The position numbers and the translations under genes are program-made. The notes below the pieces were generated by a model. That model had not been told where the DNA came from and made no database searches. It saw nothing but the letters and a program-made list of their open reading frames with translations. Positions 7,294-15,097 of a stretch of DNA of 20,561 nucleotides are shown piece by piece. Numbering within the stretch: the stretch's first letter is position 1; the number at the start of each line of letters is the position of its first letter. The DNA comes from an uncultured cyanobacterium (GTDB lineage: Bacteria; Cyanobacteriota; Cyanobacteriia; CACIAM-69d). Where the stretch lies: NCBI GenBank assembly GCA_937894105.1, contig CALCTI010000261.1, positions 1 to 20,561 of the forward strand. The letters run 5' to 3'.

Positions 7294-7871
7294 TTTATAA
7301 AAGCAAATGTCACATCACCGTGATTAAGATTTGCCATTAGCCCTAAGTGACGAACGGTGAGAGTTTGGCGATGATGCCGGCCAGAGTCGAGGGGCTTTAG
7401 CAAGAATCAGAAAGCCTTAGACTATACTGAGAAGTCGGAAAATGGGGTGAAAGTGCAAAAAGGAACAGCGGATATTTGATACTGTGACTCTAATATTTTG
7501 ATCAGCGTTGAGATTGGGCACGAAATAGCGGATGAAGGCAATTTTATTTTAGTGCTGATACGGACTGGCAAATGACTGCTCCATTCATCAAAGCGCTGTT
7601 ACTGACGCGGTCAAAGGTGGATCTTATGACGCAAATCTATTGTCAATTAAGGTTGAAATTCGGACGTTACAGGTTTTTCAACTGCTATTATTTTTTCTTG
7701 GATTGGGTGCAGCACTTCCCAGCATTTATAGCTTCTGAAGTTTCAAAGAGTAATGGTCTCTGATGTATATCTCGATTTTCCAGGTTTTAAACTTGTTTTA
7801 GATTTATTCTCTGATTGTGGCCGAGTTTGTTTTTGGTAATGCCTACCTAACGCCTTAGCTAGGGGAAGTTC
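7294..7871. other. Region upstream of the diguanylate cyclase gene, no gene recognised
   Basis: A 63-codon frame at 7572-7763 lacks a ribosome binding site and has unlikely composition (many Phe, Tyr and Cys), so it is not called. No promoter of good match was found. The purine-rich AGGGGAAG at 7861-7868 is the likely ribosome binding site of the next gene. Confidence 0.4.
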
Positions 7872-10079
7872 GTGACCAGCGCGTTTCAGTCTCAGCGATC
7901 GCAGGACGGTTCTCAAGCTCATGTTCTTGAGAACAAAGGGGCTATGGTCGCCGTTTTGTTAGTAGAAGATAATCCTGCTGATGTTATGGCGATTCGGCAA
8001 GCCCTAAAGCAAGAGGTGAGCGATCGCTTTCAAATTATAAACTCTGACAATTTGTCTTTGGCAATCCAGCAGCTCCAGGTAGAAGAGTCGCCTATTGGGG
8101 TCGTGTTGCTGGATTTAGAACTGTCCGATAGCAATGATATTGAAGCCGTTCAGGAAATATCTCGCTGTGCTCCCCAAGTTCCAATTGTGGTCCTAACTGG
8201 GCGCGACGACGATGAAGTGGGTCGCCAAGCATTACGCCACGGTGCCCAGGACTATCTTTGCAAGACAACTCTAAAGCCTGAGAGTCTTGCAAAGTCCCTA
8301 AATCACGCCATTGAACGACAACAAATTTTAGAAAGCCTGCGCCATAGTCAAACCCATTTGGAAGAGCAGCAAACTTTTTTACGATCCATCATGAATGCTA
8401 GTCCTACCCTAATGGCCGTGAAGGATTTGGCAGGATTCTATTTAGTGGCCAACGATTCCCTAGCGGCGCTATATGGGACAACGCCGGAACAAATGATTGG
8501 TCATCGAGAACATTGCGTTAACCCTAGCCAGGCCCAGGCTCGCCTCCATGAACAGGAGGAATTAAAAGTTGTCCAGGAGAAACAAGAGCGCCAAATTGAC
8601 CAGGAGCCGTGTCAAGACTTAAACGGAGGAGTGCGTTGGTTGCAAAGTATTCGCCGTCCTTTGTTGGGGCATTCTGGGGAGGTGGAGTGTGTATTGGTGG
8701 TAATGACCGACGTTACCGTTCGACAGCAGGCGGAGCGTAATTTGTGGGAGCAGGCGGAACGATCGCGCCTTTTGGGACAGCTCACTCACCAAATTCGCGA
8801 ATCGCTCAAGCTACCGGATATTTTGCATACGGCAGCCAGTCAAGTTCGTCGCTTTTTACAGGTGGATCGGGTAATCATCTATAGCCTGCTGCGGCGGCAG
8901 TCAGTGGACTTGAAGGCGATGGACTATGGAAAAGATTACGGCACCCTAGAAGACGGCGGCGGGGCATTGGCAACTGTTTATAAGTTTTGGGCCACTCAAA
9001 ATGCCATGCAGGAGCAGCTCCATGGGGTGGTGGGCTTTGAATCACGGGAGCAAATTATTGAAGGGGTTAGCCACTGGATAAAAACGGGTGGAGGGCTTGC
9101 CTCACAGGTTGTCCTAGCTCAAATTGAGGCTTTAAAAGTGCGATCGCTCTTGGTGGTGCCCATTTTAAAGGGAGAGTATTTCCTCCAGGAAGACCACCTA
9201 AAAGGGCTAATTGGTGATCCTGTGGATAATTCACCGGACAGTTCATCGGATAATTTTCCGGGGGACTTTGCCGAGGGGCACGCTTTAGATCCAGAGGAGC
9301 AAGGGCAAGAAGATGGCTCCCAGGGCTCGGAATGCGGGCGGTTATGGGGGGTTTTGGTAGCTCACCACTGTGCCGATGAGCGAGCTTGGCCGCTCTGGGA
9401 GCAGGATTTTTTACGTAATCTGTCAGAACAGTTGGTGATCGCCATCCAGCAGGCAACTCTGTACGACCATCTGAGCAAGGTGAATCGCAAGCTAGAACAG
9501 TTGGCCACCATGGACGGACTAACGGGCATTCCTAACCGGCGCTTTTTTGATCAAACACTGCACCAGGAATGGTGTCGTGGGCAGCGCGGTGGGCAACCTT
9601 TGGCGCTAATTGTGGCCGATATTGATTTTTTTAAGCCCTACAACGATCATTATGGTCACCTAGCTGGGGACGATTGCTTACAGCAGGTGGCCCAAGCGTT
9701 AGCAAAGGTGGCTCGGCGATCAACGGATTTGGCGTTTCGCTATGGGGGCGAAGAGTTTGCGATTATTTTGCCCGACACAACGCTGACGGGGGCGATCGCC
9801 GTTGCCCAGCAAGTTTTGGACCATTTATGGAGTTTGGCCCTGGAGCATGCCCACTCTAAGGTGGCGAAACAAGTGACCCTAAGTTTGGGACTGGCAAGCT
9901 TTGTACCTTCCTTGAATCAGGATCCGGATGATCTTATTCAGCGCGCGGACCAGGCGTTATTTATGGCCAAAGAGGCCGGACGTAATCGAGCGATCGCCCT
10001 GGGTGCTCATTCAGATGAACAACTCTCCGTTCCAGTGCTCCATCCTCAAACGAATACAAACCCCAGCGCTGAAATATAA
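7872..10079 (+). CDS. Response regulator with PAS, GAF and GGDEF domains (diguanylate cyclase)
   Basis: 735 residues from the GTG at 7872, which follows AGGGGAAG; an ATG at 7944 is an alternative start just before the receiver domain. Order: REC domain at about 25-150 (acidic pair E32/D33, phosphoacceptor D81, T109, K131), PAS at about 165-285, GAF at about 310-530, GGDEF at about 540-712. The cyclase domain has DGLTGIPNRRFF, metal ligand D583 in VADIDFF and an intact GGEEF at 625-629. The inhibitory I-site RSTD (616-619) lies exactly five residues before it. It should make cyclic di-GMP from two GTP, be product-inhibited, and be controlled by phosphorylation and small-ligand or light sensing. 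The GAF carries an acidic Ser/Asp/Gly-rich insert (about 440-488). No GAF cysteine typical of a bilin site was recognised, and no EAL domain is present. No cognate histidine kinase is adjacent. Confidence 0.93.
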   Translation: MTSAFQSQRSQDGSQAHVLENKGAMVAVLLVEDNPADVMAIRQALKQEVSDRFQIINSDNLSLAIQQLQVEESPIGVVLLDLELSDSNDIEAVQEISRCAPQVPIVVLTGRDDDEVGRQALRHGAQDYLCKTTLKPESLAKSLNHAIERQQILESLRHSQTHLEEQQTFLRSIMNASPTLMAVKDLAGFYLVANDSLAALYGTTPEQMIGHREHCVNPSQAQARLHEQEELKVVQEKQERQIDQEPCQDLNGGVRWLQSIRRPLLGHSGEVECVLVVMTDVTVRQQAERNLWEQAERSRLLGQLTHQIRESLKLPDILHTAASQVRRFLQVDRVIIYSLLRRQSVDLKAMDYGKDYGTLEDGGGALATVYKFWATQNAMQEQLHGVVGFESREQIIEGVSHWIKTGGGLASQVVLAQIEALKVRSLLVVPILKGEYFLQEDHLKGLIGDPVDNSPDSSSDNFPGDFAEGHALDPEEQGQEDGSQGSECGRLWGVLVAHHCADERAWPLWEQDFLRNLSEQLVIAIQQATLYDHLSKVNRKLEQLATMDGLTGIPNRRFFDQTLHQEWCRGQRGGQPLALIVADIDFFKPYNDHYGHLAGDDCLQQVAQALAKVARRSTDLAFRYGGEEFAIILPDTTLTGAIAVAQQVLDHLWSLALEHAHSKVAKQVTLSLGLASFVPSLNQDPDDLIQRADQALFMAKEAGRNRAIALGAHSDEQLSVPVLHPQTNTNPSAEI

Positions 10080-10087
10080 CGCTGGGG
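10061..10087 (+). terminator. Hairpin spanning the stop codon of the GGDEF gene
   Basis: CCCCAGCG (10061-10068) pairs perfectly with CGCTGGGG (10080-10087); the TAA stop (10077-10079) is in the 11-base loop. The stem is GC-rich but no T run follows directly, so termination is probable from position rather than proven. It might instead affect mRNA stability. Confidence 0.45.
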
Positions 10088-10163
10088 ATAGGGGCGATCG
10101 CTGTTTTATAGGCAAGCCTAATTATAATAATTGGCGCACTAATTTCAGCCGCACAGCCGCACA

Positions 10164-10296
10164 CTAGGGGCTGTCATCAATTGAATCCCTAGGTCAAGAG
10201 CCGTCAGGATTTCAGCCCCTAGCCTTATTTTCTTGCACAGGGCGCGTACTCCCCACTGCATAAGGCTTCTGGAGATTAATTGATGACACGCCCTAG
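10164..10296 (+). mobile_element. 133-bp MITE-like repeat, copy B
   Basis: Ends read CTAGGGGCTGTCATCAATT and AATTGATGACACGCCCTAG, an imperfect terminal inverted repeat of about 18 bases with TA on both sides of the GGGG...CCC termini. CAGCCCCTAG at about 10213-10222 also mirrors the left end, so each element can fold its first half into a hairpin. It lies between convergent genes, 17 bases past the pstB stop codon. Confidence 0.85.
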
Positions 10297-10312
10297 GGGG
10301 AAGAAAGCGCCC

Positions 10313-11101
10313 TTAGCCAAAACGACCGCTGACGTATTCTTGGGTCGCCTGTTGTTGGGGATTATGAAAAATATTTTCCGTGCGATCATACTCCACCAAA
10401 TACCCCATCTTGCCACCGGTTTCCGTCGCCTTAGCGTTAAAAAAGGCGGTATAGTCGCTGACTCGAGACGCCTGCTGCATGTTATGGGTCACGATAACGA
10501 TGGTGTAGTTCTCGATCAACTTCTTAATCAGCTCCTCCACCCGCAAGGTGGAAATAGGATCCAGCGCTGAGCAAGGCTCGTCCATCAAAATCACTTCTGG
10601 TTGAATAGCGATCGCCCGGGCAATACACAGTCGCTGCTGCTGCCCTCCCGACAGGGCCAGCCCGCTATCCTTAAGCTTGTCCTTAACCTCATCCCAAATT
10701 GCTGCCTGTTGCAGCGATCGCTCCACCAGCTCATCCATATCCCCCTGGTAGCCATTAATGCGAGCCCCAAAGGCAATATTTTCGTAAATGGATTTTGGAA
10801 ACGGATTAGGTTTTTGGAACACCATCACCACCTGGCGACGCAGATCCACCGGGTCAACTGACGAATCGTAAATATCCACATCGTTAAACGTAATCCGCCC
10901 GTCCATCTTTGCCCCAGCCACCAGATCATTCATCCGATTAAAGCAGCGCAAAATCGTACTTTTGCCACAGCCCGACGGGCCAATAAACGCCACAACCCGG
11001 TTGCGCGGAATATTTAAGTACACATTCTTAACGGCAGTTGACCCACTGTAGGACACACTAACCTGTTCCGCCCGAAGTACCGCTTCCATTTGCTCATCCA
11101 T
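10313..11101 (-). CDS. pstB: Phosphate ABC transporter ATP-binding protein PstB
   Basis: 262 residues from the ATG at 11099-11101, with AGAGGG seven bases upstream; a TTG two codons earlier is less likely. Walker A is GPSGCGKST (41-49), the Q-loop is at Q96 in VFQKPNPFP, the ABC signature is LSGGQQQR (150-157), Walker B is VILMDEP (170-176, catalytic E175) and the switch His is H206. The MVFQKPNPFPKSIYENIAFG segment is diagnostic of PstB. It hydrolyses ATP on the cytoplasmic side to drive phosphate import through PstCA. It follows pstA by 190 bp, an unusually wide gap for this operon; a short hairpin TCCGA-N8-TCGGA is visible in that gap. Confidence 0.97.
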   Translation of the reverse strand: MDEQMEAVLRAEQVSVSYSGSTAVKNVYLNIPRNRVVAFIGPSGCGKSTILRCFNRMNDLVAGAKMDGRITFNDVDIYDSSVDPVDLRRQVVMVFQKPNPFPKSIYENIAFGARINGYQGDMDELVERSLQQAAIWDEVKDKLKDSGLALSGGQQQRLCIARAIAIQPEVILMDEPCSALDPISTLRVEELIKKLIENYTIVIVTHNMQQASRVSDYTAFFNAKATETGGKMGYLVEYDRTENIFHNPQQQATQEYVSGRFG

Positions 11102-11291
11102 AACCAATCCCTCTCATGCTCCGGTGTGAAAATTTGCTCCGACAGTTTGCTCGGAATGGTCGATTTGATAGTCTTTCAATCCAGCGAAAAGATACTTCAA
11201 GGGCCCCTAAGCTCGTCAAAATGCGGGTTGCGCCTCATACCAACTTTGCCAGGTGCCCTATTCAGTTGAGAAGGACTATAAATAACTCTCT

Positions 11292-12215
11292 TTAATGACG
11301 CTTCTGAAGATAGTTGCGCAGCAGAACAGCCGATGAATTCATCAGTAACAGCACTCCCAACAACACAATAATGCCCGCTGCCGAATTTGTATGAAACGCT
11401 TCTTGGGGGCGAGATATCCAGTTAAAAACCTGAATAGGCAGCACCGTAAAGGGGCTTTGTAAATCTTCCGGCAAAAAGGAAATAAACGTCAAAGCACCAA
11501 TGGTAATTAGCGGAGCCGTTTCTCCAATGGCTCGCGACAGGGCTAAAATTGTTCCCGTCAAAATTCCCGGCAACGCCAGAGGCAACACCTGATTGCACAC
11601 CACTTGCCATCGCGTTGCGCCCAGAGCAAACCCCGCCTGACGAAGACTGTCGGGCACTGCCCGCAATGATTCACGGGTAGCCACAATCACCACCGGCAAG
11701 ATCAACAAAGCCAAAGTCAGCGCCCCAGACAAAATACTGCGCCCGCCGGTAATTGGCTCCATCCAGCGCACAAACACCTGAAGCCCCAGCAGTCCATAGA
11801 TAATCGACGGCACCCCAGCTAGGTTGTTGATATTAATTTCAATGGCGCGAGCGAACCAGCTATCTTCGGCAAATTCTTCCAGATAAATACCAGCTCCCAC
11901 TCCCAGGGGAAACGACACCACTGCCACAATCACCATGACCCAGATGGTGCCCACCAGCGCCGATAGTAACCCCGCTTCTTCCGCCTTGCGAGAGGGGAAC
12001 GACGTGAGAAAGTCCCAGCTTAAACGGGCTGCTCCGTCCACCAGCACATCGCCAATCAGCAACGCCAACACCAACACCAGCAGCGTCACAGCAGTCCAAG
12101 CTGCTGCTGAAAAGAGGCTGTCAATGCGATAGCGCTTGGATAGCTCGCTTTTAAACCGTCCTTTAGATCCACCGCCAAGGGGCGATCGCGAAGGATCCGA
12201 TGCTAAATTCGCCAT
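11292..12215 (-). CDS. pstA: Phosphate ABC transporter permease PstA
   Basis: 307 residues from the ATG at 12213-12215. This start overlaps the stop of pstC in TAATG and is preceded by GGGAGAAG; a frame extension of 12 residues upstream is not needed. About six membrane helices are seen (near 36-58, 85-112, 125-150, 160-180, 212-240 and 275-297). The cytoplasmic EAA loop is at about 186-217 (AVPDSLRQAGFALGATRWQ ... LPLALPGI), followed by SRAIGETAPL, typical of PstA. With PstC it forms the phosphate channel in the inner membrane and docks PstB. The one-base overlap indicates translational coupling to pstC. Confidence 0.96.
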   Translation of the reverse strand: MANLASDPSRSPLGGGSKGRFKSELSKRYRIDSLFSAAAWTAVTLLVLVLALLIGDVLVDGAARLSWDFLTSFPSRKAEEAGLLSALVGTIWVMVIVAVVSFPLGVGAGIYLEEFAEDSWFARAIEININNLAGVPSIIYGLLGLQVFVRWMEPITGGRSILSGALTLALLILPVVIVATRESLRAVPDSLRQAGFALGATRWQVVCNQVLPLALPGILTGTILALSRAIGETAPLITIGALTFISFLPEDLQSPFTVLPIQVFNWISRPQEAFHTNSAAGIIVLLGVLLLMNSSAVLLRNYLQKRH

Positions 12216-13144
12216 TATTCGTACTTCTCCCGGAAGCGACGGACAAACCAAAAGCTAAAAATATTCAAAATCAGCGTCAGCACAAACAGGCTCATACCAA
12301 CGGCATAAATAGTCTTATAAGCCAAAGACCCAGCGGGAGTATCCCCCAAACTTGCCTGCACAATAAAAGCAGTCATCGCCATTACCGGCACAAAAGGGTT
12401 TAGCCCCAAGCGAGGGTGTTGCCCCGCCGCCAATGTGACAATCATCGTTTCCCCGATCGCCCGCGACACCGCCAAAATCACCGACGACACAATCCCTGAC
12501 AGGGCCGCTGGCAACACCACCGAAATAATGGTTTCCCGCTTCGTTGCCCCCAAGGCATAGGCCCCATCACGCAAGCTTTGGGGAACTGCTGAAATTGCAT
12601 CCTCACTGAGAGACGCAACCAACGGGGTAATTGAAACCCCCAGCACAACACCAGCACTTAAAGCGTTAAAACCCTCAAGCCCAGGAGTAATCGACTGTAG
12701 AAAAGGGGTTACCAATAACAAGGCAAAATAGCCAAAAACCACCGACGGAATTCCTGCCAAAACTTCCAGCAGCGGCTTTAAAATACTGCGCAATTTTGGT
12801 GAAGCATATTCACTCAGGCAAATAGCTGACAGCAAACCCAGTGGCAAGGCTACGGAAATGGCAATTCCTGACAGCATCACCGTGGCGCTTACCAATACAA
12901 AAATGCCAAATTGGGCACTGGAGAACAGCGGCGTCCACTTTGAATCAGTCAAGAAACTAACCATAGAAACCTCTCGAAAGAATTCAAAGGTTTCAAAGAT
13001 TAATGTTGCGATAATTCCTATTGTTGTGGCAACAGAAACTAGAGCAAACAACCCGAAGATCAACTTAACAGCCAGCTCAACTCGACGGTTTAATAATCGA
13101 GTTGGCTTCCACAAACTTGTGTCATTCACGGGAAGAACACTCAT
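12215..13144 (-). CDS. pstC: Phosphate ABC transporter permease PstC
   Basis: 309 residues from ATG at 13142-13144; no good ribosome binding site precedes it. It has about six membrane helices and the PstC-type motifs EYASPKLRSILKPLLEVLAG and IPSVVFGYFAL (about 112-142). The EAA loop AVPQSLRDGAYALGATKRE ... LPAALSGI lies at about 187-218, then SRAIGETMIVT. It pairs with PstA to form the membrane pore. Its stop codon shares one base with the pstA start. It is separated from pstS by about 500 bp holding a terminator and a mobile repeat, so it probably has its own promoter. Confidence 0.96.
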   Translation of the reverse strand: MSVLPVNDTSLWKPTRLLNRRVELAVKLIFGLFALVSVATTIGIIATLIFETFEFFREVSMVSFLTDSKWTPLFSSAQFGIFVLVSATVMLSGIAISVALPLGLLSAICLSEYASPKLRSILKPLLEVLAGIPSVVFGYFALLLVTPFLQSITPGLEGFNALSAGVVLGVSITPLVASLSEDAISAVPQSLRDGAYALGATKRETIISVVLPAALSGIVSSVILAVSRAIGETMIVTLAAGQHPRLGLNPFVPVMAMTAFIVQASLGDTPAGSLAYKTIYAVGMSLFVLTLILNIFSFWFVRRFREKYE

Positions 13145-13370
13145 AATTTAGGTCAACGCGTCGCCCCACACATCACGCGCATTCTGGATTTAGCCTTTCC
13201 ACAAATAAAGGGTGGCAGATCCATGGGCATCTTACTGCACCAAAGGCATATTTAGGAATATCTAAATAACCATTAGCGACTCATTTTTGAGACTCGTATT
13301 CGTGAATCAAATTCAACAGCTAAACGTTAATTAAACTGATTGATTATTTGATTTTCTAAATTGCTTTGGT

Positions 13371-13389
13371 TTGTGAAGTAAAGGTTAAA
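13371..13389 (-). promoter_or_regulatory. Possible weak Pho-box-like pair upstream of pstC
   Basis: On the minus strand, TTTAACCT (13389-13382) and CTTCACAA (13378-13371) are spaced like Pho boxes, with starts 11 bp apart. The first fits the cyanobacterial pattern well and the second poorly. It lies downstream of the terminator and about 230 bp before the pstC start. Low certainty. Confidence 0.22.
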
Positions 13390-13420
13390 AATAGCCCCTA
13401 AAAACTATTAAGCTATCATC

Positions 13421-13457
13421 AAAAAAACCTCCGGAAAACCTGTGCATTTCCCGGAGG
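13421..13457 (-). terminator. Intrinsic terminator between pstS and pstC
   Basis: Read on the minus strand, CCTCCGG (13457-13451) pairs with CCGGAGG (13434-13428) across a 16-base loop, and seven T follow (13427-13421). This is a complete Rho-independent terminator about 185 bp past the pstS stop. It would let pstS be transcribed alone, with partial read-through into pstCAB. Confidence 0.8.
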
Positions 13458-13494
13458 GTAATTTCGTACTACTACACAAAACCTGGGCAATTAA

Positions 13495-13627
13495 TGGGAG
13501 GCTGTCATCCATTAAATCTCTAAGTTAAGAGCCGTAAGGAGTTTTGCCCCCCAGATTTTTTATTTCTAAAGAGCGTGTACTCCCTACTGCGTAAGACTTC
13601 TGCAACTTACTAAATGACACGCCCTAA
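13495..13627 (+). mobile_element. 133-bp MITE-like repeat, copy C
   Basis: Begins TGGGAGGCTGTCATCCATT and ends TAAATGACACGCCCTAA. It has the same length as copies A and B and aligns to them with no gaps. The central block AGCGTGTACTCCCTACTGCG is well kept (about 13571-13590). It lies 15 bases past the pstS stop codon, in the spacer between pstS and pstC. Confidence 0.8.
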
Positions 13628-13642
13628 AGTTCAAAACCCAAT

Positions 13643-14704
13643 CTATAGCTTATCGCTGAGCTTAACGCCAACGGAAGAGCCCCCTTCAAAAATGCTTCCA
13701 GGGGTAGCAGAATTGAAACGCTCAGTAGCTTTAGGAGACAAATCCTTCGGCAAGGGAACGTAACCCACTTCAGAAATTAGACCTTCGTTAGCCTCTGCCA
13801 GATGGAATTCAATAAACGCCTTGACTGCGGGCTTTTCTTCCAAGGACTTGGTGCTGACGTAGATGAAGATAGGACGTGCCAGGGGGTTGTAGGTTCCATC
13901 AGCGATGGTTTCCTCAGCGGGAGCAATGCATTCCCCGTCAGAGTTTTCGATTTCAACCACCTTTAGCTTGTCTTTGTTCTCAGCGTAGTAAGCAAAGCCA
14001 AAGAAGCCCAAGCCGCCAGAATCGGAGGTGACCCCTTGAACGATGACGTTGTCGTCCTCAGAAGCGGTGTAATCACCACGGCTTTCGCCCTCTTCGCCGG
14101 TGGTGGCATCGGTGAAGTAGTCATAGGTGCCGGAATCAGTACCAGGACCATAAAGACTTAGTTCGGTGTCGGGAAAATCAGGGCGAACTTGGTTCCAGTT
14201 GTTGATGGCACCCTCCGCGCCGGGCTCCCACATTTTGCCCAGCTCTTCAGGCTTTAGGCATGCGGCCCACTCGTTTTCAGTGCTGACAACCACGGACAAA
14301 CCGTCAAAGGCAACGGGAAGCTCCACAAAGTCAATGCCATTTTCGGCACAGATATCAATTTCCGATTGCTTAATGGGGCGAGACGCGTTGGAAACGTCCG
14401 TTTCGCCTACGCAGAATTTTTTAAAGCCGCCGCCGCTGCCAGACACGCCTACGGTGACGCGACTGCCAGAATTAGCCTTCATAAATTCTTCCGCCATTGC
14501 TTCGGAAATGGGGAAGACGGTGCTAGAGCCGTCAACTAAAACGTCACCGCTGACACCACCGTCAGTGGTAGTTTCGGCTGCTCCTTCGGATCCCTCACCT
14601 TCGGGGGTTGCGGCTGAATCATCGCCGCCGCCGCCACCGCAGGCAACTAAAGATAGGGCTAGGCAGCCCGCAAGAAAACGAATTGATTGTTGCTTAAACT
14701 GCAT
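13643..14704 (-). CDS. pstS: Phosphate-binding lipoprotein PstS
   Basis: 353 residues from ATG at 14702-14704. This start gives a lipoprotein signal MQFKQQSIRFLAGCLALSLVAC with lipobox LVAC (lipidated C22); the longer open frame upstream adds 26 non-signal residues. A Gly/Asp/Glu/Thr-rich linker (about 23-53) leads to the binding domain with VDGSSTVFPISEAMAEEF, SGSGGGFKKFCVGETDVSNASRPI and GTDSGTYDYF, the phosphate-contacting loops of PstS/SphX proteins. It captures phosphate outside the inner membrane and delivers it to PstCA. Pho-box-like repeats upstream suggest induction by phosphate starvation. It is the first gene of the minus-strand pst cluster, followed by a mobile repeat and a terminator. 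Confidence 0.96.
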   Translation of the reverse strand: MQFKQQSIRFLAGCLALSLVACGGGGGDDSAATPEGEGSEGAAETTTDGGVSGDVLVDGSSTVFPISEAMAEEFMKANSGSRVTVGVSGSGGGFKKFCVGETDVSNASRPIKQSEIDICAENGIDFVELPVAFDGLSVVVSTENEWAACLKPEELGKMWEPGAEGAINNWNQVRPDFPDTELSLYGPGTDSGTYDYFTDATTGEEGESRGDYTASEDDNVIVQGVTSDSGGLGFFGFAYYAENKDKLKVVEIENSDGECIAPAEETIADGTYNPLARPIFIYVSTKSLEEKPAVKAFIEFHLAEANEGLISEVGYVPLPKDLSPKATERFNSATPGSIFEGGSSVGVKLSDKL

Positions 14705-14838
14705 TGCGAAACTCAAAGTTGACTTTTCTTGGTCTTGTGATGCGATGAAAGAGTGGGAGCGAAGACAGTGCGAAGCTACCACAAAATCAGTAATTTATTT
14801 ACCCTATTAATGAGTAATTGAAGTGGTTTTATTTTGTC

Positions 14839-14868
14839 AAGTTAAGGAATGGTTAATTGTTGATTATC
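14839..14868 (-). promoter_or_regulatory. pstS: Triple Pho-box-like repeat upstream of pstS
   Basis: On the minus strand three 8-bp units start exactly 11 bp apart: GATAATCA (14868-14861), ATTAACCA (14857-14850) and CTTAACTT (14846-14839). The last two fit the known cyanobacterial Pho box pattern, PyTTAAPyPy(T/A) at 11-bp period; the first is degenerate. They end about 135 bp before the pstS start. A possible -10, TAATAG or TAAATA, lies some 25-35 bp downstream. SphR/PhoB binding is the natural inference. Confidence 0.65.
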
Positions 14869-15052
14869 TACCCATTAAAAAACTCGATATTCATGTTGTT
14901 CCGTTGTTTTATTGCCAGTTTTCAGGCTAGTCGCCTTATATTTTTCATGCCTTTAAAACATTAATTGCTACGATTTGATGCGTTTCTATCCCCTGCATTG
15001 GTGCGTTTGCCGTGGAGATTTAAAAAAGGTGCAAGACTCTTTTGCGCGCATG

Positions 15053-15097
15053 TTTTACGAAAATATTTTATGCGAATATCTTACGGAGATATTTTAC
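15053..15097. repeat. Imperfect direct repeat with internal hairpin after the amidohydrolase gene
   Basis: 15053-15071 and 15079-15097 share 15 of 19 bases (TTTTACGAAAATATTTTAT versus TCTTACGGAGATATTTTAC), with a period of 26. AATATCT (15075-15081) and AGATATT (15087-15093) also form a 7-bp stem ending exactly at the stop codon of the minus-strand amidohydrolase gene (15094-15096). It may act in its termination. The remainder of 14869-15052 shows nothing clear. Confidence 0.45.

Noticed and set aside
7572..7763. 63-codon frame upstream of the diguanylate cyclase
   Set aside because: No ribosome binding site, odd composition, and a region otherwise free of coding signal.
9067..9456. 129-codon minus-strand frame inside the diguanylate cyclase gene
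   Set aside because: Antisense to clear GAF coding sequence; Pro-rich low-complexity product with no domain.
14166..14810. 214-codon plus-strand open frame antisense to pstS
   Set aside because: Fully opposite a well-conserved pstS; Ser/Pro-rich composition typical of a shadow frame, with no ribosome binding site.
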